Source: Halocafeteria seosinensis
Lineage: Eukaryota > Sar > Bigyra > Bicosoecida
DNA: 10,782 nt
NCBI GenBank assembly: GCA_001687465.1
Contig: LVLI01000292.1
Location: 1 to 10,782, forward strand
Reading direction: 5' to 3'
Shown here piece by piece: positions 1 through 7,745 of this stretch. Made by a program: the position numbers and the translations under genes. The notes below the pieces were generated by a model. The model saw only the letters and a list, made by a program, of their open reading frames with translations. It did no database searches and was not told the DNA's origin. How positions within the stretch are numbered: position 1 is the stretch's first letter; every line of letters starts with the position of its first letter.

Positions 1-138
1 ACGCAAGGATAATGGAATGTAAACAACTTAACGTTTTCTTGTTCGTTAAATTTGGAAAGTTCTCTTCGTGTCAAACCACAGAAACAATTGAATTCGAAAA
101 ATTTGTCCCCAAAGGCGTGGTGACCACCCGTTTGATTA

Positions 139-237
139 CAGAGTGGTTGGGATAGGATTTCCGGGCCAGTATGCCCATCCCCGTTCCCAGGCATCTCCGC
201 GGTCCCCATCCCCATCCCCACCATCCCCGGGGATACG
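139..237 (+). repeat. C-rich dispersed repeat, copy 1
   Basis: This copy begins with CAGAGTGGTTGGGAT (139-153), continues through degenerate CCCCAT/CCCCGT units and ends in CCCCGGGGATACG (225-237). The same 15-mer start and a near-identical end (cgtatcccc then ggggat) occur in reverse orientation at 596-663, so the two are copies of one repeat unit placed head-on. Four C4 runs at 204-228 give G-quadruplex potential on the minus strand and i-motif potential on the plus strand. The family is not one I can name. Confidence 0.7.
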
Positions 238-555
238 GTGTGTCCAGAACTTCAAGTAAGATTTGGTAAGTCTCGGAACCTTGAGTCGGAGGGTGTTGTA
301 TTGCTGTATTGAATACTCTGATAGTTAAGTGATGGAAATTGTATACCGTCTATAAGATAACGAGTTCATCGAGGTTCGATTCGTCATCGTAGCCGCCATC
401 CTCCTCCTGACAGCAGGCGGTAACCCGGTTGCTACTGGTAGCTATTTCAGTGGAAATGTGACAATTGTTGTAATCATACAGTATATCATTGCCTCCATAT
501 GTATTGTACAATGCATCTCGACTACATAACAACCATCGCATAAATGTTTTTGATG

Positions 556-571
556 CTGTCCCCGGGGACAG
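556..571. repeat. 16-bp perfect palindrome
   Basis: The sequence CTGTCCCCGGGGACAG reads identically on both strands. It is followed directly by a second small inverted repeat, CAGGCT-gt-AGCCTG (about 569-582), so 556-595 could form adjacent short hairpins next to the G-rich repeat. Confidence 0.6.
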
Positions 572-595
572 GCTGTAGCCTGCCGCTGTCCCCAG

Positions 596-663
596 CGTAT
601 CCCCTGGGGATGGGGATGGGGATAGGGGATAGGGGACGGTGGGGATCGATCCCAACCACTCTG
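596..663 (-). repeat. C-rich dispersed repeat, copy 2 (inverted)
   Basis: Read on the minus strand, this copy starts with the same 15-mer as copy 1 (complement at 649-663), runs through CCCC(TAT/AT) units and ends at the GGGGATACG-like end near 596-609. It is shorter than copy 1 and its internal units differ. This is expected of tandem-unit repeats that change length by slippage. The outer sequence next to it (556-595) holds a perfect palindrome and further GGGGACAG motifs that copy 1 lacks. Confidence 0.7.
606..644 (+). other. Putative G-quadruplex run
   Basis: Six runs of exactly four G occur at 606-609, 612-615, 618-621, 625-628, 632-635 and 641-644, separated by loops of 2, 2, 3, 3 and 5 bases. 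This exceeds the usual four-run requirement for an intramolecular G-quadruplex. It lies about 290 bp upstream of the enkurin gene start. Formation in vivo is not shown by sequence. Confidence 0.6.
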
Positions 664-931
664 CATGATAATGAGAACATGTCAATCATTTCGTTCACTT
701 CGTATTTTGATCCCCAGTATTTATTCATTCATTGTGTGTAACACATGTATGTATGTCATTTATTATTGATGATATGCAAATATAACTGATAGATTGCTTT
801 ATCTTTCATCTTGGTGGTGGCTTGGAAATCGTGATATTGGCCAAAGAGAGCCCTTATTTGAATTCAAACAGCCGTTTAAATCCAGGCTTTTTTCACTTCA
901 ATCTCCCTTTTCACTGTCATACAGTTCAATA

Positions 932-2370
932 ATGAAGTCCACAACAGCCCAGAATATGCAGCAGAAGCAACTGAGTGGATCAGCTATGGCATCGCTCTTG
1001 GGACAGGATAACAACCGCGTACATGGCCCCACGAAATCGAAAGGGCGACCTACCACAACGGGAAGTCGTCCCCACGGATATCGTTATGAACGAAAACGTA
1101 AGCCATTCATGAGAATTTGAAGCTCCATAAAAGTGACCTCTTCCCCTGGGGTACTCTTATTGGTTCTATGGGGGTGAATCGCTGTTCCACGGCGTGAGGG
1201 TTTATGTATTTGAGTGACAGCAGTTTGTCAAAAATGAACGTTATGTTGCATGAACTCATGCAGAATACGGAGAACCAGTTACCGATCATTTCAAGGAGAA
1301 TGTTAAACTCATTCGCCAAAAGCAAAGGGAGAACCAACAGAAAAAAGCACTCCAAGAGGCCTCAGCGAACTACACTCGGCCCGAGTTTAAGATGCCGAAA
1401 TTCAGAGATGTTCCAAGCAAAGTCTCTGAATACCTGAAAAGTGACCGTTCTCCAGTATCAGCCAATTCCTCCAGAGAATACTTAAAGAAAGGAACGGGAA
1501 ACAGAATGTCTACTCCTCGGAAACAAAGCACTGAAAGAAACGAAGATGAGGAAAACCTGGCCGATAGTGCCCGCAAACTTAGGTTCTCCAGACACGACGC
1601 CAATCCCAGTGGCGTCGATGAGAATGAGAGTGTGAGCACCGAGGGTAGCGATGAAAACGATGCGGAACAAAGGCGTAGAAGGCCTCTACAGAAACCTCCT
1701 GTTCCTCGCGCGGATGAAATTAACGAACTTGTAAGTGTACTGCCGTGGTAAGCCCTGGAGTCTACGATTTGGACTGGCTACACTCGGTTCTGTTGATGCA
1801 GCCATCCAGGGAAGACAAGGATTTTATTCGAAATAACGCGGTTTACGCACGCAAATATCCTTCCAAGAGCAAGCAAAACAAAGAAGAAAATCCATTAGAA
1901 CGACAGGGATATGGTGAGGTGCCCAAGTACCTGCAGAAGAGGAAACAGGCATGGGAGCGAGAGAATGCTCGTAGAGCTCTATACGAAGAGGATCCTGAAT
2001 GCCCACCTGGTAAGCTTCTACTTCTTTTCGGGGTAGTTTATTTCGCGTTTGATCTTGTATTCGGAGAGTTGCGGTATATGACCTGCACAGGGATGATACC
2101 CATGTCAGATAAAGAGAGAGTTGAGACATTGGAGACTTTGCAAACGAGAAGGGAGGAGGCCAAGGCGTTGCTATCAAGGCTTCCTTTAGTCGTGGAAACG
2201 GCTAGCGCTGTAAGTTGTACCAGATTACTTTGATTAAGATGCAAAAGGTACATGGATCCTCGTAATTACAGATTCAACGAAAAGAAGATCTAGAGGCCAA
2301 AGTAAAAGAACTTGATGATGCGATCAAGATATTTTCTCGCCCCAAAGTATACGTGGAACCTGACGAGTAG
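932..2370 (+). CDS. Enkurin-domain protein (ENKD1/enkurin-like), 5 exons
   Basis: Exons are 932-1097, 1264-1730, 1802-2009, 2091-2209 and 2272-2370. All introns are GT-AG with frame preserved, giving 352 aa, close to vertebrate ENKD1. What shows the family: DHFKENVKLIRQKQ at residues 63-76, MPKFRDVPSKV at 99-109, an acidic variable middle, GYGEVPKYLQKRK near 247-259, PPGM at 279-282 and a C-terminal RVETLETL...RLPLVVET...IKIFSRPKVYV module (about 250-349), the enkurin domain with its IQ-like helix. Family knowledge: enkurin proteins bind calmodulin or microtubules and act in sperm flagella, cilia and centrioles. The ATG at 932 was chosen because it starts the basic N-terminus; upstream in-frame sequence to 794 looks non-coding. 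Intron 1 has two in-frame acceptors, and intron 3 (2010-2090, 81 nt) has no in-frame stop. ENKD1 versus enkurin proper is not settled. Confidence 0.9.
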
Positions 2371-2813
2371 TAAATAATGAATGTACATATATAATGAAAA
2401 TAGAATTCGCCCCAATGGTCAGTCATGCCACCCCTAGCTCCCTTCCACTTAAGACTCGCGTAGTGTTGGGAATTCGCACATGATACCAGGTAGTAAGTAG
2501 TATTGTTGTATCCACGCTTGAGGGGTTTCCAAACCAACTTGGGGAGTCAATAGTTACTGTTGATACGATTATCGTAGCGTGGTCATGCAGAACACAGTGT
2601 TCTGACCACTGTATTCGATGAGGACGCTTCGCGAAGGTATAAATATGCAACGTCAGCTTTAATGTACATTGAAGACATTCCTACACTATTCGCCAGGGCC
2701 CCCAACCCTGGTAATATCGAAATCCTCCGCATTGCACACCAGCCAGACAGGGACAAGCATTATATTTGTTTAGAAAAAGAGGAGCTGAATATCTTCGATC
2801 ATTTTCTATTTCC
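2371..2813. other. Convergent intergenic region with clustered short hairpins
   Basis: This 443-bp gap separates the 3' ends of two convergent genes. I see no gene in it. AT-rich sequence directly after 2370 could hold the enkurin 3' processing signal. Short inverted repeats cluster here: GGTTT-cc-AAACC at 2524-2535, TACGAT-t-ATCGTA at 2564-2576, a longer hairpin at 2579-2609 (CAGAACA-cag-TGTTCTG flanked by GTGGT/ACCAC arms with an offset of three bases), and CTTCGCGAAG at 2627-2636. A role in ending convergent transcription is possible but only inferred. Confidence 0.4.
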
Positions 2814-4190
2814 TTAACGATGGAATGAGGGCAAATTGTCTCCAGTATCGGGCGATGGATCCGATGCATCCGGCGATGGTGCTCCTTGGTAGTAGCTGTC
2901 TGAGGGCACCGAAGGAGACGGCGAATCTGGCACCTGTTGAAGCAGCCTCGAGCCGACGATTTCTTTCACGGATCCAAATTCCTCATTGGCGATATTCTCA
3001 ATCAGTGATACAGCACTATCATCCTGTAGAAAGCAACAAGCAAACCTGTTTGATGAGCCAACTGGGGGAATTTCAGCCTACGTCGCAACGTACCTCTTTT
3101 ATATGTATAGATAGCGACTCAAGGGTCCGCTCGAGGCTTTCGTACGAGCGCTTCATATTAGCATTGGAGCATAATAGACGGAGCGCAGCAAGCCCCAGCG
3201 TGGTAGGTGCATATCGCAAAGACTCGTAGCCTGCGTGGGTTCAAAACAATGGTCATTGCTGAAATGGAACGTCTGTCTCGAAAAGAGACGTACGGGTTAT
3301 AACATGACGAAGTAGTCTTCTTGCGATCGGCAGTACGTCCAGGCCGTTAGGCATTAACGTGGCCAACAGGGATACAGCCAAGCCGACATTCGGCGAGGAT
3401 AACGTCCAATCCAGATGAACGACCAAGCGCAGTTCGAGATCACGCAAGGTGTTAACATCGCAAATTCGCTGGAAATATGCCTTAATACTCTTCTGTAAGG
3501 CAATGATCTAAGTATTACCAGACTCATTGCCCACAACCCTACGGATAATTACGTACCATCCCAATTGGGCAGCACTCGTTCACTTTGGATGCAACAAAAA
3601 TACAGGCAAGTCCCAATTTTTGAAAGAGTGTTCGAGGTATTTTGATTGTAGAGAGTGCCCTATCCAGTAATGCTGTGGCTTGGCATAAAGTTTCGAAGGT
3701 CAAGTTGAAACCCTTGACCACCTGGAAGACCGCCATAAAGCTTTAGTACATGTGCGCCGATAGTGATGACTGCAGGCACTATACGTACATCAATCATCCA
3801 ATCAACCACCATTTTTCTCCAGTAAGGCTTCAATTGGTTATCCTGGACCGATGAGAGGCAGTCTGCCTTCGGCATGCACGTCCCATGACCTTCAGTTTCC
3901 ACCAATCGCTGGAGCATCTGTATTGCGAGCTCAATGTCGTCATCAGACTGTGTTCTTGAGTCGGTATACGTCCGATATTCTGTATGAAGTACATGCTCTG
4001 TTGATTTCCGGGGCAGAAGTCTTGGCCGCTTTCTGCATTGTGTAATTGTAGTTCCTGTGCCCTCAGTCGTCGCCGTATCAGCAACTCCGTCAGTATTCGT
4101 CGTATCGATGGGATTCGGTTCCTCGACATCAGTCGGAGGATTATAATTCGCCACAGCGCTCAACATCATCTTTATAGAGGAAAATGACAC
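2814..4190 (-). CDS. Cyclin (D/A/B-type cyclin box protein), 5 exons
   Basis: Exons on the minus strand are 4190-3789, 3721-3557, 3492-3294, 3230-3094 and 3023-2814; introns are 63-70 nt and the frame is kept, giving 370 aa. The first cyclin fold spans about residues 115-200: YWRKMVVDW, FNLTFETL, ALLDRALS and FVASKVNE. The five residues that typically define a CDK-binding cyclin box are present (R125, D130, L153, K180, E183). The second fold continues through residues 190-300 (LRDLELRLVVHLDW). N-terminal to the box is a basic NLS-like patch (RKRPRLLPR, 53-61). The C-terminus (about 333-364) is rich in P, S and D, a PEST-like tail expected to shorten half-life. No LxCxE motif for Rb binding is visible. 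SKVNECCP resembles D-type cyclins, while VVDWMID resembles mitotic cyclins, so the subclass is open. An alternative start is the in-frame Met at 4169. All four donors read GTACGT. Confidence 0.88.
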
Positions 4191-5122
4191 TACAAGAAAA
4201 TACGCTTCGGCTACGATTCCGCACTCCTTGTTCCTGCAGGATCAACACACACACTCCAGGTGAATCTCCTTCCAGAACGATCCCAATGCATTAAGAAACA
4301 TTATCAACTACTGCCAAGCGAGCGATGCCATCAGAATGCTCCTATGGAAGGCATAGAAGCCTCTGAACCACAGGCGGAGTATGCTCCCAAAAGATACTCT
4401 TCTCTTGTGAAGCTCAGCGAATACTTCTCATGTAGAGGCGTATGCCCTTTCAAAGCGCCATTTAACCACGCCAGACTATTGTACAGCAAAGGTACAATAC
4501 AAGGTTCCCTTGACAGGATGTGGCTCCGACGGAAATCCTTTCTACCCTTACCCTCCCTTTCGGCAGGGGGAACACAAAGCCCCTAGAAAACTCCAAAAAC
4601 ACTCAGGCCCACGGCCGTAGGGGGAGTGTGAGGGACACGAAACAGGGAGGGACATTCTTACCTTGTGAGCTACTCCACTCCGGACACAGAGTCGTGGATG
4701 CACCGGCGGTACGGAGCCGAGGATATCTGAAAATTGACCGTGAGGATCAAACCGTGAAGCCACTGCAAAACAGACTATGATTGCCTAGCCGAGGCGAAAA
4801 ATGTGCTTCTCGCTCCCACTGTCGTCTACGCTTGATCGTACAACACCGAACAGCGTATCCTTTCGGGCCGCAAGTTCCGTAACACAACACTACACAGGCC
4901 TCGATCCCCTAAACTCTGTTTCCCCTTATCTACCTATGTTGAGGCATTCTATCGCCTCTCCGGAGTGAACAACTCAACAAATCCTAGTCGTCGGTAATTC
5001 TGACGCGGCACCGCACTACACTGGACCCTTTTGACTCTCTCGCTGGCTTCGAGGTTCCAGACGAGCGAGAGCGGGGCGCGCCCGCTGGAACACACTGTCG
5101 CAACAAGGCTTTTCAAGCCATA
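4191..5122. other. Intergenic gap between divergent genes
   Basis: This 0.9-kb stretch lies between the 5' end of the cyclin gene (-) and the first small + strand model, so it should carry both promoters. Open frames at 4260-4586 and 4520-4780 lack good starts, splice partners or protein features, and I do not regard them as genes. No tRNA or recognisable snRNA was found. A GC-rich patch near 5051-5091 contains the palindrome GGGCGCGCCC (5074-5083) and a possible outer stem GTTCCAG/CTGGAAC (5054-5060 with 5085-5091), just upstream of the + strand ATG. Confidence 0.5.
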
Positions 5123-5546
5123 ATGAAGCTCTATCCAATAGACCAAAGCCCATTATTAAAGACTCTCATTACTCCCAAGGATTTGGTTCCACCATTTGTC
5201 CAGATTACAGATGCATACAACCGAAAGAACGTGTTCGCCCCGTTTGAATTCCATCATTGGTTCTTCGAGTGCTATACCCCACAAACCACAATTGTAAGAG
5301 CCTATATTAGCTCATTATAATGGTTTCCACCCATATCGAGTTATCAGTGCAGTCATACACTGACCGGAGACCACAGGTATTATTTTCCAGAACGAGCGGG
5401 AACAAAGAGGAGAAAAAGATACCTCGTTTTGGACCCGACTTCATTTGAATTGCACAGACGTGGTAGACGAGACGGCGACGCTAAGGAGCGAGAAGAGGCA
5501 TGACCGGCACACGTCTTCCCACGAGGGAGGGAAAGCTTTTGAGTGA
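5123..5546 (+). CDS. Small unrecognised protein, 2-exon model
   Basis: Exon 1 is 5123-5293 and exon 2 is 5391-5546. The 97-nt intron has a good donor (GTAAGAG) and a pyrimidine-rich acceptor (TATTATTTTCCAG) and falls between codons. The product would be 108 aa. The first half is hydrophobic and aromatic (VPPFVQITDAYN, FEFHHWFFECYTP), and the second half is charged and polar, rich in R, E, H and T. I do not recognise the family. No signal peptide or clear membrane helix is seen. Only 41 bases separate its stop from the next + strand ATG, so both may belong to one gene. Joining them needs a 38-nt intron (5543-5580, GTGAGG...CTCAAAG) that keeps frame but is shorter than every other intron here. 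Confidence 0.45.
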
Positions 5547-5587
5547 GGGAGAATCCACTTACCTCGTATATTTCTCAAAGTGTTACG

Positions 5588-6149
5588 ATGACCAACTTGG
5601 AGTCTTCAATGCGTGAAGAAATACCAATAGAACAGACGCACCCACTGTGTTGTGGTCGGACACAGCAGCAATGGGCAATCAACCCCGGCGGACCAGCTGA
5701 ACTGTACTTCCGCGTTGTGCCTGTCCCGTTCCGGGTTGGCTTGAAAAATAGTGAATCCGGGAAGTGGAATTCAAATGGAAGCCCAGAGCGTGAAGTACAA
5801 GATGGCACACATATTGCCGGTTGGTCAATCATGCATCCAGCTGTTAACAGATGCATAGGTTTAAAGCAATATTTCCGACTTTCCACTGACTTTCTGTCTG
5901 TGTACCTTCAAGCGTCCCCTACGGAAGTATTCTCACGCCCATGTGTTTGGTTTGCTTTTACCACTTTAGTTGTGGCCAGTGCATAGTACTTGCAGCTATT
6001 GTACACACTCTTTGGTGCAGGAGCCAGGTAGTACCGGTATGTCCAGCTTAGGAACTCATCCCACTGAGTCCGACGTCGGACGACGCGAATCCATTCGCAA
6101 AGAATGCGGGATGCCGGTGGAACTCAAGCTGGTTCCATCTGGAATCTGA
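5588..6149 (+). CDS. Unrecognised protein, 2-exon model
   Basis: Exon 1 is 5588-5899 and exon 2 is 5970-6149, separated by a 70-nt intron (donor GTGTAC, acceptor TTTTACCACTTTAG), giving 163 aa. Unspliced, the frame stays open to 5986. The splice is proposed because its length matches the other introns and because a 59-codon frame opens beyond the acceptor. Visible features are NPGGPAELYFRVVPVPFRV (about 32-50), which alternates like beta strands, a polar middle and a Cys/His patch (STCSYCTH) early in exon 2. I do not recognise a family. The opposite strand holds a 103-codon frame at 5886-5575 that looks no better. It may be the downstream part of the gene starting at 5123. Confidence 0.35.
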
Positions 6150-6453
6150 GGATTAGAATCAAATGGGATGAGTGAAAGCCCCACACAAACGCCGTTGTGA
6201 GTCGACTCGTTGGCACGAAGAACCAGCGGGCATTTAAGCATGCATTTACTTCCACGTGCAGAGTGGACAATTCTCTACGACGAAACACTCGTGTAGCATG
6301 CCTTTATTTTTACGTAATTCTTTAGTACGATACACTCAAAGTAGTTCGCTCAGAAGCTCGGAGGCAATCCATGAGCGCAATGTAGGTATTCTTCTCACTT
6401 GATTATAACGAGATTCTAAGTGCTGCAGCTACTATTCTCCATACGCCACCAGC
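6150..6453. other. Intergenic region, 3' side of the Aurora gene
   Basis: About 300 bp between the end of the small + strand model and the stop codon of the minus-strand Aurora gene. I see no gene, RNA or strong repeat. A possible splice donor (GTGAGT near 6196) leaves room for further exons of the upstream + strand gene, but I found no convincing continuation. Confidence 0.4.
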
Positions 6454-7745
6454 TCACGTCCTGTTACTTTCTCCTAGAGGAACTCTAGATTGAGGTGTTT
6501 TTCCTCCACCAGTTGTCGGAGCTCCTGCAGTTTTTGGTTTCAAGTGTTTCTGGACCCACGGATGAGTGGAAACTTGTTCCAAGGGCATTCTAGAAGCAGG
6601 ATCCTTCTTGAGGAGCTGAATTGATGCAAAACATAGAGACGGTAAAGTGTATGAAGCATAGTTCACATGTGCGCCTAGGTCCAAACTTACCGACTGCACG
6701 AAGTCCCTTGCCTCTGACGAGACATAGTTCGGGAAATGCAAATCTACATTTACAATTCTCTTATACGTCTGTATTGAGATAGCAGACATATCATAGATGA
6801 ATGAGTTGGAATGGCGGTTTCCGAGGACTGATGACTTACCAATGTGTGAGACTTCGCCTCAAACGGAGGGGACCCAACAAGGAATTCGTAAGCAAGTACC
6901 CCTAAGCTCCAGATATCAACGTTGTAGTCATAATTGTGAAACTGTATCATCTCTGGCGGTAGATAGTCCAGTGTTCCGCACAGAGTAGTGCGTCGAGAAG
7001 AGGGAGCGTGGACCGACCATCCAAAGTCTGCTATCTTGATTTCGCCCTTGTAACCGAGTAGTAAGTTCTCCGGCTTTATGTCCCTATGAATGACATGTTT
7101 GCTGTGGCAGTACCGTAGAGCACGGGCTAAAGAATTGATGTACATCGCTGCACGTCTTTCACTAAAGCGTTCTCTCTTTTGAAGAATGTCGTATAGTTGG
7201 CCCTTTGGCGCATACTCCAGTATCAGGTAGATGCGCTTCTCATCCCAGAAGTATCCATACAGTCTCAAAATGTTCTTATGTCTCAAATGGCTCTGTATCT
7301 CGATTTCCCGGCGTAACTGGTATTCAACTTTGGCTTCCATTAATTGCTTTTTGTGTAGAACCTTCAGAGCAACGATGAATTTTGACATTTTTTCACGACA
7401 TAAGTAGACATTGCCTGCGTTGGTGGGGTTCATCGCAGGGTGACAAGCTGCAAATGTTCACATTCACTGCCCTGAATAACATACCAAATTTACCCCTTCC
7501 CAAAGGACGACCAATGTCAAAGTCATTGAGATTCCATCGTGTTTTAGGACGTCCAGGAATGGATGTCCCTTTGGACGAATTTGTCCACGGAAGACTTTCT
7601 TCCTCCTCATTTGTATTCTCTGTACCCACCCAAATCGTACGTATGAGGCCAATGACGAAAGCACCGAACGCGACAAATCCTCCATACCTTTATTATGATG
7701 TTCACTATCTGTTTTACTCTCCATTTTTTCCTTTGTTTCCTGCAT
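6454..7745 (-). CDS. Aurora kinase, 5 exons, complete
   Basis: Exons on the minus strand are 7745-7688, 7619-7485, 7414-6840, 6768-6691 and 6615-6454; introns are 68-75 nt, GT-AG, frame kept, giving 335 aa. Aurora kinases are Ser/Thr kinases of the centrosome, spindle and chromosomal passenger complex. All catalytic elements are intact: glycine loop GRGKFG (60-65), Lys82, helix-C Glu101, HRDIKPEN (174-181), DFG (194-196), activation loop RRTTLCGT (205-212) with Thr208 matching human AURKA Thr288, and DIWSLG (231-236). [25 protein letters not shown] and [18 protein letters not shown] are Aurora signatures. Gly118 in LYGYF matches AURKA Gly198 (Asn in AURKB). The 52-residue N-terminus is short, and a KEN motif (19-21) is completed by splicing of exons 1 and 2. 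The tail after HPWVQKHL is short and basic. A or B paralogue status cannot be assigned; it may be a single ancestral Aurora. Confidence 0.95.

Larger units (their letters stand above)
1..931. other. Non-coding 5' flank of the enkurin-domain gene
   Basis: I see no convincing gene on either strand. The open frames across 350-741 are read through the low-complexity GGGGAT/CCCCAT tracts and have no recognisable protein features. The interval contains the two inverted repeat copies listed separately, a perfect 16-bp palindrome at 556-571 and an AT-rich stretch at about 665-800. The promoter of the + strand gene starting at 932 should lie in the right-hand part, but I cannot point to a specific core element. 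Confidence 0.6.

Noticed and set aside
204-232. Regularly spaced CCCCAT units considered as a CRISPR-like array or telomere-type repeat
   Set aside because: Units are only six bases without unique spacers, degenerate and few; they are minisatellite-like DNA in a eukaryotic genome.
373-382. GGTTCGATTC, resembling a tRNA B box
   Set aside because: The flanking bases do not form a T-arm stem, and no A box or acceptor stem is found at the right distance.
350-741. Overlapping open frames on both strands of about 65-111 codons
   Set aside because: They run through the GGGGAT/CCCCAT repeats and give repetitive Pro/Ser or Gly/Met-Gly peptides without conserved features; low-complexity DNA lacking stops explains them.
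4260-4780. Two + strand open frames of 108 and 86 codons, and a minus frame at 4763-4548
   Set aside because: The first starts at GTG, none has splice partners or recognisable motifs, and they lie in the expected promoter region between divergent genes.
5543-5580. 38-nt intron joining the two small + strand models into one gene
   Set aside because: Frame is preserved and borders are GT-AG, but it is far shorter than any other intron in the window and lacks a clear pyrimidine tract; kept only as an alternative.
5575-5886. 103-codon minus-strand frame opposite the second small gene model
   Set aside because: Its Cys-rich sequence has no clear motif, and the + strand model is supported by a matching intron. 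Since both are weak I kept only the + strand and gave it low confidence.
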